From positions 1 to 14,020 of the forward strand of contig JASEFB010000052.1 of NCBI GenBank assembly GCA_030019325.1: a stretch of 14,020 bases of DNA, read 5' to 3'. This DNA is from an archaeon (GTDB lineage: Archaea > Halobacteriota > Syntropharchaeia > Alkanophagales > Methanospirareceae). Shown piece after piece: positions 6,524-14,020 of the stretch (position 1 is the stretch's first letter; every line of letters starts with the position of its first letter). The position numbers and the translations under genes are program-made. The notes under the pieces were generated by a model. That model did not search any database and had not been told where the DNA came from. It saw only the letters and a program-made list of their open reading frames with translations.

Positions 6524-6533
6524 CTTTTATAAG
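6524..6533 (+). promoter_or_regulatory. Probable TATA box of dnaK
   Basis: CTTTTATAAG lies about 50-60 bases before the dnaK ATG, a good match to an archaeal TATA box. It would place transcription start near 6555, leaving a leader of about 30 bases that contains the GGAGG site. The preceding CGTAAA may serve as a TFB-recognition element. No CIRCE-like inverted repeat (HrcA operator) is visible. Confidence 0.6.
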
Positions 6534-6571
6534 GGATAAAGGAGATACTAATTAGTAAATAGAAAGGATTT

Positions 6572-6576
6572 GGAGG
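6572..6576 (+). promoter_or_regulatory. Ribosome-binding site of dnaK
   Basis: GGAGG, seven bases before ATG 6584. This fixes the start and gives the expected N-terminus 'MAKTIGIDVG'. Confidence 0.8.
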
Positions 6577-6583
6577 CTAAAAA

Positions 6584-8416
6584 ATGGCCAAAACAATAGG
6601 TATAGATGTGGGAACGAGCAATTCGGCTGCGTCTGCACTGATAGGTGGGAAGGCCACGATAATACCGAGTGCCGAAGGGACGAGCCTTGGAGGTAAAGCC
6701 TTCCCTTCCTATGTGGCATTTACAAAAGATGGCCAGAGGCTGGTTGGAGAACCTGCGAAAAGACAAGCGGTCTCCAATCCAGAAGGTACGATAACAGCGA
6801 TTAAACGAAAGATGGGAACTGATTATAAAGTGAAGGTTCATGGCAGGGAGTACACGCCGCAGCAGATAACTGCCTTCATACTCCAGAAGATAAAAACCGA
6901 TGCAGAAGCATTTTTGGGCGATAAAGTTGACAAGGCGGTCTTGACAGTACCGGCATACTTCAACGACAATCAGAGGACTGCGACAAAGGATGCAGGTACG
7001 ATTGCAGGCATGGAAGTGGTTAGAATAATTAACGAGCCAACCGCCGCAGCACTTGCTTATGGGATTGACAAAACAGAGAAAGATCAGAAGATCCTGGTAT
7101 ACGATTTTGGTGGTGGCACTCTTGACGTAACGATTATGGAGTTCAGCGAAGGCGTGTTTGAGGTCATATCCACGAGTGGCGACACCCAATTGGGTGGCAC
7201 CGATATGGATACCGCAATCGTGAATTATGTGGCAGGGGAGTTCAAGAAGGAATCTGGAATAGATGTACGGAACGACAAGATGGCGTTGCAAAGGTTGAGA
7301 GAGGCAGGTGAAAAAGCGAAGATAGAACTTTCGAATGTGCTTGAGACTGACATCAATCTGCCATTCATTACTGCGGATGCCACGGGCCCGAAGCATCTGG
7401 TCATGAAGCTCACACGAGCGAAACTGGAGGAACTCGTACGACCGATTGTTGATAAATGTAAAGGCTCAATTGATCAGGCATTGAAAGATGCTAAACTCAC
7501 TCCAAAGGACATCACCAAAATCATATTCGTCGGCGGACCAACGAGGATGCCGATAGTCCAGAAATTTGTCGAGGATTACGTGGGTAGAAAAGGAGAGCGT
7601 GGTGTTGATCCGATGGAATGTGTGGCGATGGGTGCTGCAATACAAGCGGGCGTATTAACCGGAGAAGTGAAGGATGTGGTGCTTTTGGATGTCACGCCAC
7701 TTTCCTTGGGCATTGAGACGTTAGGCGGCATATTTACCAAATTAATCGAACGAAATACCACGATTCCCACGAGGAAGGGTGAAATATTTTCGACTGCAAC
7801 AGATAGTCAAACGAGTGTTGAGATCAACGTTCTACAAGGTGAGCGAGAATTTGCACGAGATAACGTCAGTCTGGGGAGATTTCATCTGATGGGTATCCCA
7901 CCAGCGCCACGGGGGGTGCCTCAAATTGAGGTTACCTTCGATATCGATTCCAATGGCATATTAAATGTCACTGCTAAGGATTTGGGAACGGGAAAGCAAC
8001 AGGCGATCACGATCACAGCCTCGACCAAACTATCGCAAAGTGAGATCGATCGGATGATGGAGGATGCAAAGCGATTTGAAGAGGAAGATAAAAGACGTCG
8101 TGAGATTGTTGAAACGAAGAACCAGGCAGAGAATCTTATATATACCACCGAAAGATCTCTCAGGGATTTGTCCGACAAGGTTACGAGCGACGAGCGGACA
8201 CGAATCACTGCAATCATCGAACGACTCAGAGAGACGGTAAAGAGCGAAGATGTCCACAAAATGCGGGCTGAGATGGAAGAACTGACACGTGCATTCCATG
8301 ATATTTCAATGCGCGCCTACCAACAAGCAGGAGCGCAGTATCAGCAACGAGAGGCTCCTAAGGAAGAAAAAGGCCCTGTGGATGCGGAATACAAGGTGAT
8401 GGATGAGGAGGAGTAA
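6584..8416 (+). CDS. dnaK: Chaperone protein DnaK (Hsp70)
   Basis: A 610-residue ATP-dependent chaperone that works with DnaJ and GrpE on unfolded proteins. The nucleotide-binding domain shows IGIDVGTSNS (5-14), the phosphate-2 motif DFGGGTLDVT (174-183) and the adenosine motif VGGPTRMP (316-323). The interdomain linker is VVLLDVTPLSLGIE (365-378), followed by the substrate-binding domain and a helical lid. The tail ends 'DAEYKVMDEEE', as in bacterial DnaK. The region after 'AIKRKMGTDYKV' is short. It lacks the roughly 25-residue insertion of proteobacterial DnaK, as in Gram-positive and archaeal proteins. Divergent from gyrA. dnaJ follows after a 271-base spacer with a large inverted repeat, and grpE is not adjacent, unlike the common grpE-dnaK-dnaJ order. 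Confidence 0.97.
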   Translation: MAKTIGIDVGTSNSAASALIGGKATIIPSAEGTSLGGKAFPSYVAFTKDGQRLVGEPAKRQAVSNPEGTITAIKRKMGTDYKVKVHGREYTPQQITAFILQKIKTDAEAFLGDKVDKAVLTVPAYFNDNQRTATKDAGTIAGMEVVRIINEPTAAALAYGIDKTEKDQKILVYDFGGGTLDVTIMEFSEGVFEVISTSGDTQLGGTDMDTAIVNYVAGEFKKESGIDVRNDKMALQRLREAGEKAKIELSNVLETDINLPFITADATGPKHLVMKLTRAKLEELVRPIVDKCKGSIDQALKDAKLTPKDITKIIFVGGPTRMPIVQKFVEDYVGRKGERGVDPMECVAMGAAIQAGVLTGEVKDVVLLDVTPLSLGIETLGGIFTKLIERNTTIPTRKGEIFSTATDSQTSVEINVLQGEREFARDNVSLGRFHLMGIPPAPRGVPQIEVTFDIDSNGILNVTAKDLGTGKQQAITITASTKLSQSEIDRMMEDAKRFEEEDKRRREIVETKNQAENLIYTTERSLRDLSDKVTSDERTRITAIIERLRETVKSEDVHKMRAEMEELTRAFHDISMRAYQQAGAQYQQREAPKEEKGPVDAEYKVMDEEE

Positions 8417-8417
8417 T

Positions 8418-8625
8418 AAAAAATCCCAATGGCAAATACTACCAAATCCCAAGTAAATCCCAATTACCAAATCCAACGCACAGGGCGTAATTTCAAAGTC
8501 CCAATAAATAACAAAAATTGGTGGTATTGGTACTTATTTGGTTTTAGGATTTCTTGCCTCGGCAAGTTTTGTAGTATTGGGATTTGTTTGGTAGTATTGG
8601 TATTATTTGGATTGGGGATTTTCTA
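8418..8625. repeat. Large imperfect inverted repeat of reiterated short words between dnaK and dnaJ
   Basis: Starting just after the dnaK stop, the left arm repeats words such as AAATCCCAA and ACCAAATCC. The right arm repeats their complements (TTGGGATTTG, TTTGGATTGGGGATTT). An exact 12-base inverted match is AATACTACCAAA at 8435-8446 against TTTGGTAGTATT at 8587-8598. The centre has a small hairpin, CTTGCC/GGCAAG, near 8553-8566. An open frame runs through it (8429-8626), but its product is low-complexity and follows the repeat, so I do not call it a gene. Possibilities are a MITE-like or decayed element, or an RNA structure separating dnaK from dnaJ expression. No promoter is clear between 8626 and 8675. 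Confidence 0.65.
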
Positions 8626-8687
8626 AGAGATGCGCTATTACTTGGACTTGGAAGATAATACAATGAGACTGAAGTAGGGGTAGTATA

Positions 8688-9824
8688 ATGCCAAAGAAAG
8701 ATTATTACGAGGTACTTGGCGTTAGCAGAGGCGCTACCGAAGAAGAGATTAAAAAAGCATATCGAAGATTGGCAAAGCAATATCACCCCGATGTGTATAA
8801 AGGTGACAAAAAAGAGGCGGAAGAGAGATTCAAGGAGATTTCAGAGGCGTACGAGGTGCTGGTGGAAAAGGATAAACGTGCGAAGTACGACCAAATTGGG
8901 GAACGGGTAGTGGATGAAGCTTTTGGCCCTGGAGGTTTCGACTGGACTCACTTCACGCATTATCGTGACGTTGAGGACATCTTTGGAAGCGCTATATTTG
9001 AATCATTCTTTGGCTCTGCATCGAGTCCAGGCTTTTCGAGTCGAGGCGGAATATTTGATACCCTGTTTGGGACAAAAGAGGGGATAGAAAGGCCGATTCG
9101 AGGGGCTGATGTTCGTTTACAGCTGGATATTACGCTTGAAGATGCAGCCCGGGGTGTGGAGAAGATGATCGAAGTCCCGATGGCCCGAGTATGTAAGGCT
9201 TGTGGCGGTTCAGGAACTCGTTCTGGGAAATCGAGTGAGTGTCCCTCGTGCAAAGGTGCTGGTCAGATAAGAGCAGTGCAAACCAGGGGGAGTACCCGTG
9301 TGATAACAGCTACGGTTTGTCCTGAGTGTAAGGGCACTGGAAGAGCCACTTACGACCTCTGTAGCCTCTGCGGCGGAAGAGGCAGGGTATCAAAGCGAAG
9401 TAAGATAGCGCTTAAGCTTAAGAAAGGTGTTTATACTGGCTATGAGATAAAGATCCCCAAAGCTGGAAGACCTTCTGAGTCCAGGATTGGCGGAGAACCA
9501 GGTGACCTGTACGTGATAGTAAACGTTTTACCACATCGAATCTTTGAAAGACGAGGAAATGACCTTTATATGAGAACGCCGGTAGGTTTCATGCAGGCAG
9601 CCTTAGGCGATGAGGTTACGGTCACGACGATAGACGGTAAGCAGGTGAAGGTAAAAATTCCAGCGGAAACGCAGACAAACAGCAAATTTCGCTTGCGGGG
9701 GCTGGGAATGCCCAGACTCGAGGGTGGTCGGGGAGACCTGTATGTGGAAGCGATCGTGCAAACGCCACGGAATCTTACGAAGAGACAGAAGGACCTGTTA
9801 CGAGAGGCGTTAAGTGGTACGTAA
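8688..9824 (+). CDS. dnaJ: Chaperone protein DnaJ (Hsp40)
   Basis: A 378-residue co-chaperone that delivers substrates to DnaK and stimulates its ATPase. The J domain (about 4-70) has the essential HPD at 33-35. The next region (about 80-135) is rich in Gly, Phe and Ser. The zinc-binding domain has four CxxCxGxG repeats, beginning at C169, C185, C211 and C225. C-terminal substrate-binding domains follow, with 'GDLYVIVNVLPH' and 'GLGMPRLEGGRGDLYV'. Length is normal. The ATG at 8688 is preceded by AGGGG at 8676-8680. The 3' end overlaps the start of the nmd3 gene, which suggests translational coupling. The second cysteine repeat pair has a slightly enlarged loop ('AVQTRGSTRVITATV') compared with E. 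coli. Confidence 0.96.
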   Translation: MPKKDYYEVLGVSRGATEEEIKKAYRRLAKQYHPDVYKGDKKEAEERFKEISEAYEVLVEKDKRAKYDQIGERVVDEAFGPGGFDWTHFTHYRDVEDIFGSAIFESFFGSASSPGFSSRGGIFDTLFGTKEGIERPIRGADVRLQLDITLEDAARGVEKMIEVPMARVCKACGGSGTRSGKSSECPSCKGAGQIRAVQTRGSTRVITATVCPECKGTGRATYDLCSLCGGRGRVSKRSKIALKLKKGVYTGYEIKIPKAGRPSESRIGGEPGDLYVIVNVLPHRIFERRGNDLYMRTPVGFMQAALGDEVTVTTIDGKQVKVKIPAETQTNSKFRLRGLGMPRLEGGRGDLYVEAIVQTPRNLTKRQKDLLREALSGT

Positions 9825-10713
9825 AAGTATGGAAGAGAAAAGGGCAGAGAGAAAGAGAGCGAAATGGACTAAATTTTGCCCGAAGTGCGGTAAACAAACG
9901 GATATATTCTTTGATTCGGTCTGTGAGGACTGTTTCAGGGAAGGGATAACGTTACTTGAACCTGGGAACTTAGAGATAAGCCTGGGTGTGTGCAAGCAGT
10001 GTGGCGGTTATTTTAAGGGTAGGGAGCAGACGAGCATAGAGGCAGTAGTTGAAGATTCAGTAAGGAAAGAACTCAGAAAGAAGTATGGTCTGGGCTGTGA
10101 AGTTGAGATAGCGGAATTAAGAAAAGAGATAGAAGAGGAAGAGCGCAGAGCACGTGTGGTTCTGGTTGCGAAAGCAGAGATAGAAGGATTGGAGCTCGAA
10201 GAAAGAGCTGAGGTAGCGGTTATTTTGAAGCCAGAGACCTGTGAACGCTGTAGCAGGATAGCAGGAGGATATTACGCCGGTATCGTGCAAATAAGGGCGG
10301 AGGATCGAATTCCAACGGATGACGAACTCGCCATTGCGGAAGAAATAGCGTATTCGTCCTTAGATGAAGCGGATTTTGTCTCTAAAGAACGGATGTTGAG
10401 AGAGGGGCTTGACATTTATGTCAGCAGTATAGAATGTGGTCGTAGGATTTCGAGGGGGATAGTGAAGCACTTGGGTGGCGGGTTTTCGGAGAGTCGGAAA
10501 TTGTATGGACGAAAAGACGGCAAGGAGATCTACCGTGTCTCGTTTTCGGTGAGGCTTCCAGGGTTTAAGGAAGGTGATTCAGTGGCACTAGATGATAAAG
10601 TGATTTCAGTGGAGAAGGTGATAGAAGGAAAAGGAATTAAGGGCGTAGATACAAAGACGGGTGAGCCTCTCTTTGTGGATAAGAAAAAACTGATGAGAGC
10701 GAAGAGGGTTTAA
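9814..10713 (+). CDS. nmd3: Archaeal NMD3-family 50S ribosomal subunit biogenesis/export-adaptor homologue
   Basis: A 299-residue protein with four CxxC pairs (22/25, 37/40, 60/63 and 143/146). The N-terminal 'FCPKCGK' and 'CEDCFRE' blocks are typical of NMD3, whose eukaryotic form binds the 60S subunit and adapts it for nuclear export. In archaea it is thought to act in large-subunit maturation or quality control, and it lacks export signals. Later parts contain the conserved 'DFVSKERMLREGLDIYVSS' area (187-205) and an OB-like C-terminal region. I use GTG 9814, with GAGAGG upstream inside dnaJ; ATG 9829 is an alternative that would shorten it by five residues. With GTG the gene overlaps dnaJ by 11 bases. 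Co-expression of a chaperone and a ribosome-assembly factor is plausible. Confidence 0.92.
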   Translation: MVRKSMEEKRAERKRAKWTKFCPKCGKQTDIFFDSVCEDCFREGITLLEPGNLEISLGVCKQCGGYFKGREQTSIEAVVEDSVRKELRKKYGLGCEVEIAELRKEIEEEERRARVVLVAKAEIEGLELEERAEVAVILKPETCERCSRIAGGYYAGIVQIRAEDRIPTDDELAIAEEIAYSSLDEADFVSKERMLREGLDIYVSSIECGRRISRGIVKHLGGGFSESRKLYGRKDGKEIYRVSFSVRLPGFKEGDSVALDDKVISVEKVIEGKGIKGVDTKTGEPLFVDKKKLMRAKRV

Positions 10714-10736
10714 GGTAAGAGATGAAGATATTTTAA

Positions 10737-12815
10737 ATGGTAAGCACAGTGCCAAAAGAAGTAATTATCGAGGCTGATGCGAAAGAAGTAGTGGATAAAA
10801 TCACATCAGCAGCGAGAGGCGCCAGTACTGAAGAAGACCTCAGGATTAATACAGAGCATATCCTTAAAAATGTCCTTGCGAGACTTGGTATAGCAAACTA
10901 TGCGAGTTATGAATTCCCCACGGGTGGAAAAGGCACAGTAGTCGAGGGCAGGATTGATGCTCTCTATGGTAGGGTGGTCATAGAATATGAGAGACCAGGA
11001 ACTTTTGTTAATCCTGCGGGCTTTAATCATGCTAAAGAACAAGTAATAGGCTATATTAAGCAATTGGCGCCATCAGTTGATGCTTGGCAGAAATATTTTG
11101 GTGTTGTTTTAGATGGCTACCAGATAGGGTTTGTCAGATTTAGGAGGACCTGGCAGTCAGAGGGGCCATATCCCGTAAATGAGCGTACGATACTTACGTT
11201 CCTGGAAGCGCTCAGGGGGTTAAGGAGGTGGGCGCTTAGGGTAGAATCATTGAATAAGCACCTTGGTGCAGGAAGTCAAATAGCTGAGACACTCGTAAAG
11301 GTTCTTTACGAAACACTAATCAAAAGTAAAGAGCATAAAAGGGTGAAGGTGCTGTTTAACGATTGGAAGCGTGTGTTTGGACAGGTTTGCGGGTATTCTT
11401 CGGAGAAAATAAAAGGATTGGAGAAAGCTTATGGTCTCAGTGAAGATGATAGTGATTATGAAGGACTTCTTTTTGCTGTCCACACGTATTATGCCCTTTT
11501 AATGAAGTTGCTGGCTGCGGAAGTTGCGGTTTCTTCAGGTGACAGTTACCTTCAGTCGTATTTGAAGAAGATTGAGGAGGCATATTATCAGGGACATGAG
11601 GAGCTCAAGGATATGTTGCGGGACGTTGAGGAGGGCGACATATTTGCAAGCGCGATAGGGATAAAGAACTTCTTGGAGGGTGATTATTTCGGCTGGTATC
11701 TCGACGTGTGGGATGAGGTATTAGGCGAAGCAGTGAGCAAACTTGCAAAAACGCTTTCTGAATTTGAGCCTGCAACACTGGAGCATGAGCCAGAAGAGGT
11801 AAAGGATCTGCTCAAACGGCTGTATCAATATCTCGTTCCGAAGAGGATACGGCACGATTTGGGTGAATATTACACGCCGGATTGGCTTGCTGAACTCGTT
11901 ATTTCGGAAGTTGGGTATGATGGCAACTTAGATAAAAGAATTCTCGATCCGGCGTGTGGCAGTGGCACCTTTTTAGTTTTAGCGATAAAAAGAGCGAGGC
12001 AATATGCACTTGACCATTTTAAGGATGAAACAGAAACTCTGGAGGGGATATTAAAGAACATTGTGGGCTTCGACTTGAACCCCTTAGCAGTGCTGGCAGC
12101 GAGAACAAACTATCTTATTGCTCTTGGTAAGCTGATAAAATACAAGTGGGAGGAAATAGAACTACCGGTTTATTTTGCGGATTCCATTCTCGTAGAACGA
12201 AAGCAAACGCTTTATGGTAGTTATGCCTACAGCTTAAAAACAGAAGCGGGTGAATTCCAGATACCAATAGGCGTGGTTAGAAAAGGGCTGTTGCCGAGAG
12301 TGCTTGCCGTCGTGGAGGATTGCGTGAAGCCCCCTGGATGTTCAGAGGACATATTTGAAGAAAGAGTGAAGAGAGAGGTTTTGAGGGCTGGGACAAAATT
12401 AAACAAGAACGAGCTTTATGTTTTAGATGGACTTTTTCACGAACTTTCAGAACTAGAGCAAGAGGGGAGGAACAGGATATGGACGAGGATTTTGAAGAAT
12501 TCATTTGCTCCTTTGCTCCAAGATAAATTCGATTATGTTGTGGGGAACCCACCGTGGGTGAATTGGGAGAGTTTGCCTGAAAATTACCGAAACGGAACAA
12601 AAGAATTGTGGGAAGATTATAAACTCTTCACGTTGAGTGGCATGGAAGCGCGACTTGGAGGAGGTAAGAAGGATATCTCTATTCTTTTTGCTTACCGATG
12701 TCTGGATAGATATTTGAAAGACAGGGGTAATTTTGCTTTTTTGATAACACAATCAGTATTCAAGACGAAAGGAGCTGGAAAAAAACGCGTTATCTCCTTG
12801 GCTAACACTACCTGA
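10737..12815 (+). pseudogene. Type IIG restriction-modification enzyme, 5' part (N-6 DNA methylase with fused nuclease), frameshifted
   Basis: A 692-residue 5' fragment of a single-chain restriction and adenine-methylation enzyme. Residues 71-86 (GRIDALYGRVVIEYER) look like a PD-(D/E)xK-type nuclease core with D74, E83 and E85, so the last catalytic position would be Glu instead of Lys. A helical connector (about 170-370) leads to LGEYYTPDW. The N6-adenine methylase follows, with AdoMet motif DPACGSGTF (404-412), GFDLNPLAV and catalytic NPPW (604-607). The frame runs normally to 'FKTKGAG' (residue 681), then leaves family sequence at an A7 tract (12779-12785) and stops at 12815. The matching continuation is in another frame at 12841-13917. 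About 100 residues expected after 'KTKGAG' are also missing, which argues against a simple sequencing slip. Lies 23 bases after nmd3. Confidence 0.85.
12779..12785 (+). other. A7 tract at the frameshift/deletion junction of the type IIG gene
   Basis: Seven consecutive A bases follow GGAGCTGG. Dropping one A joins the upstream frame to the downstream one, giving 'GAGKNALSPWLTLPEKAV', and 'SPWLT' is family sequence. The same point is where about 100 family residues appear to be missing, so one deletion could explain both defects. Slippage on A7 could in principle let some ribosomes or polymerases read through. Confidence 0.65.
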
Positions 12816-12840
12816 AAAAGCCGTTAATGTCGTTAAAAGG

Positions 12841-13917
12841 GTGCAAGGAAAAGGTTCCTATCATGGTTATGAAGGGATTAATAGTGGAGGAGCAAATGCG
12901 GTTTACTGGTTAAATATTTTAGGTATTGCATCAAGGAGGAAAGAGAAAATAGAGATCCCGGCTTACTTAAGGAGTATTTTAGATATTAAAGGTGATGAGC
13001 TAGAACTAAAGGAGATAGTCGTGGAGAACATAACCGAGGGAATGAAGAAGGATGTTGAAAAGATTAGCCCGGTTGCAATAGAGGATTTCTTCGTCTTCCC
13101 GCTGATAAAAACGCAGCATTTGAAGAAATGGAGACTAACCGGCTATATTTATACATTACAGATGCAAGATCCAAAGGAGAGGATCGGTTATGATGAGAGG
13201 TGGATGAAAGTCAATTTTCCGAAGACTTATGGGTATCTCCAGCGTTTTGAAGATGTAATCAGAAAAAGGAGTTCACGAGTGGTAAGGCAACTGATGGAAA
13301 AGGGTCCTTTTTACAGTATGTATGCGGTTGGTGAATACACGTTTAGCCCGTACAAGGTTGTGTGGAACCAAATGGGCAGTAAATTAAATGCATGTGTGAT
13401 AAGTTCCGTGAATGATGAGTTTTTAGGAGAAAAGATGGTGCTGCCAGAGCATGTTTTGGCTTTTGTCCCCACAAATAACGAAGATGAAGCGCATTTCATC
13501 TGTGCTGTGCTCAACTCAAGCGTGTTAGACCTTACGATACGGAGCATTGCAGGAGGCACAAAGAGTTTTGGCACACCGAAGATAATCGATGATACGATAC
13601 GAATCCCGAAATTTGACGTGAATAACGAAGTTCATCGCAAGTTAGCGGAGCTTTCAAGGAAAGCGCATGAACTTGCGGCGAAGGGAGACGAGGATGAGTT
13701 GAGAGAGGTTGAGGAAGAAATTGACAGCGAGGTGGCAAAGCGTTTTGGATTAAGTGAAGAGGAGATTGTAGATGTGAAGGAAGCGTTAAGGCTCGTGTAT
13801 GGTGAGGGGGAGGAAGCTGAGGAGGAAAAAGAGAAGGGAACAGAAGAAGTCAAACCTGAAGGGGCACCAAGAAGAAGGGCTTTGGAAGGGCTTGTAAAGA
13901 AATTTAAGGAGAAATGA
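12841..13917 (+). pseudogene. Type IIG restriction-modification enzyme, 3' part (target-recognition region)
   Basis: The 3' fragment of the enzyme that begins at 10737, reading in a different frame. Family sequence in this frame already starts upstream of the nominal GTG, as 'LSPWLTLPEKAVNVV' from about 12790. Then come GGANAVYWLNIL (residues 17-28), the specificity/TRD region with FPLIKTQHLKKW (87-98), MKVNFPKTYGYLQRFED (121-137) and PFYSMYAVGEYTFSPYKVVW (156-175), and a conserved C-terminal helical part 'KRFGLSEEEIVDVKEAL'. The tail is very acidic and then basic. There is no good ribosome-binding site at GTG 12841, so independent translation is doubtful. It ends at TGA 13917, one base before the next ATG. 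It could be a separately encoded specificity subunit, but it has no natural domain boundary at its start. Confidence 0.8.
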
Positions 13918-13918
13918 T

Positions 13919-14020
13919 ATGTTTGAAACTATGCAAACAAGTGATTGGGTTCTTATTTGTTCAACTATGGTTTTAGCGGGAACTGCTCTTATTGCACCTC
14001 ATGTTTATGATTTTATTAAG
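13919..14020 (+). CDS. N-terminal part of an unknown membrane protein (runs off the window)
   Basis: An ATG at 13919 is preceded by AAGGAG at 13906-13911, seven bases away, inside the last codons of the restriction gene. The frame stays open for 34 codons to the window edge. After a polar start (MFETMQTSDW), residues 10-31 are mostly hydrophobic (WVLICSTMVLAGTALIAPHV), consistent with one membrane segment. The protein is not recognised. Its tight spacing to the restriction gene suggests it was part of the same transcript. Confidence 0.6.
   Translation, partial: MFETMQTSDWVLICSTMVLAGTALIAPHVYDFIK

Noticed and set aside
6548..7396. 282-codon antisense frame over the dnaK start
   Set aside because: It is the shadow of the strongly supported dnaK, with a composition unlike a real protein.
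8429..8626. 65-codon open frame between dnaK and dnaJ
   Set aside because: The product is low-complexity (rich in W, Y, F, L and N), follows the inverted repeat, and has no ribosome-binding site.
12779..12815. Programmed ribosomal frameshift joining the two restriction-gene fragments
   Set aside because: The A7 tract would allow slippage, but the apparent loss of about 100 family residues at the same place favours a deletion; no stimulatory structure was seen.

Overview
The window looks like a chromosomal segment of a euryarchaeon. Evidence for this is an archaeal NMD3 homologue, a type 2 (FMN) isopentenyl-diphosphate isomerase, an archaeal/CDKAL1-type tRNA methylthiotransferase and TATA-like boxes. 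Bacterial-type genes (gyrA, dnaK, dnaJ) that many Euryarchaeota acquired by transfer are also present. The mix of housekeeping genes with repeats, a broken restriction gene and a toxin-antitoxin pair suits an uncultured methanogen or methanotroph-type lineage (ANME-1/Methanophagales-like), but that placement is inference.

Layout. Positions 1-176 hold a very short ORF, possibly a gene remnant. On the minus strand, 2082 to 190 is one tight unit: a tRNA t6A37 methylthiotransferase, then a DUF4258-like toxin candidate, then a YgiT-type zinc-finger antitoxin candidate. Diverging from it is fni (2170-3276, plus). Between fni and gyrA sits a compact 0.5-kb insertion (about 3295-3812). It encodes a four-helix-bundle (S23/IVP) protein, has a hairpin at each end and inverted-repeat flanks, and is bracketed by a perfect 10-bp direct repeat. 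gyrA (6454-3887, minus) diverges from dnaK (6584-8416, plus). dnaK and dnaJ are separated by about 270 bp holding a large imperfect inverted repeat. dnaJ overlaps nmd3. A type IIG restriction-modification gene (10737-13917) follows, broken by a frameshift at an A7 tract and an apparent internal deletion. The last 102 bases start a membrane protein that runs off the window.

The most notable structure is not a gene list. (1) The four-helix-bundle unit has direct sequence evidence of being mobile: a 10-bp target-site-like duplication, paired terminal hairpins, and no transposase. (2) A family of modular GC-rich palindromic elements is inserted in frame in two conserved genes, the methylthiotransferase and gyrA. 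It adds about 28 and 21 residues in variable parts of each protein and is read in the same repeat frame, much like Rickettsia palindromic elements. (3) The dnaK-dnaJ spacer repeat is built from short reiterated words in inverted orientation and may be a relic of a similar element.

The genes serve RNA modification, isoprenoid lipid synthesis, DNA supercoiling, protein folding and 50S-subunit biogenesis, with two accessory defence-type loci (toxin-antitoxin and restriction-modification). No tRNA, rRNA or CRISPR array was seen.
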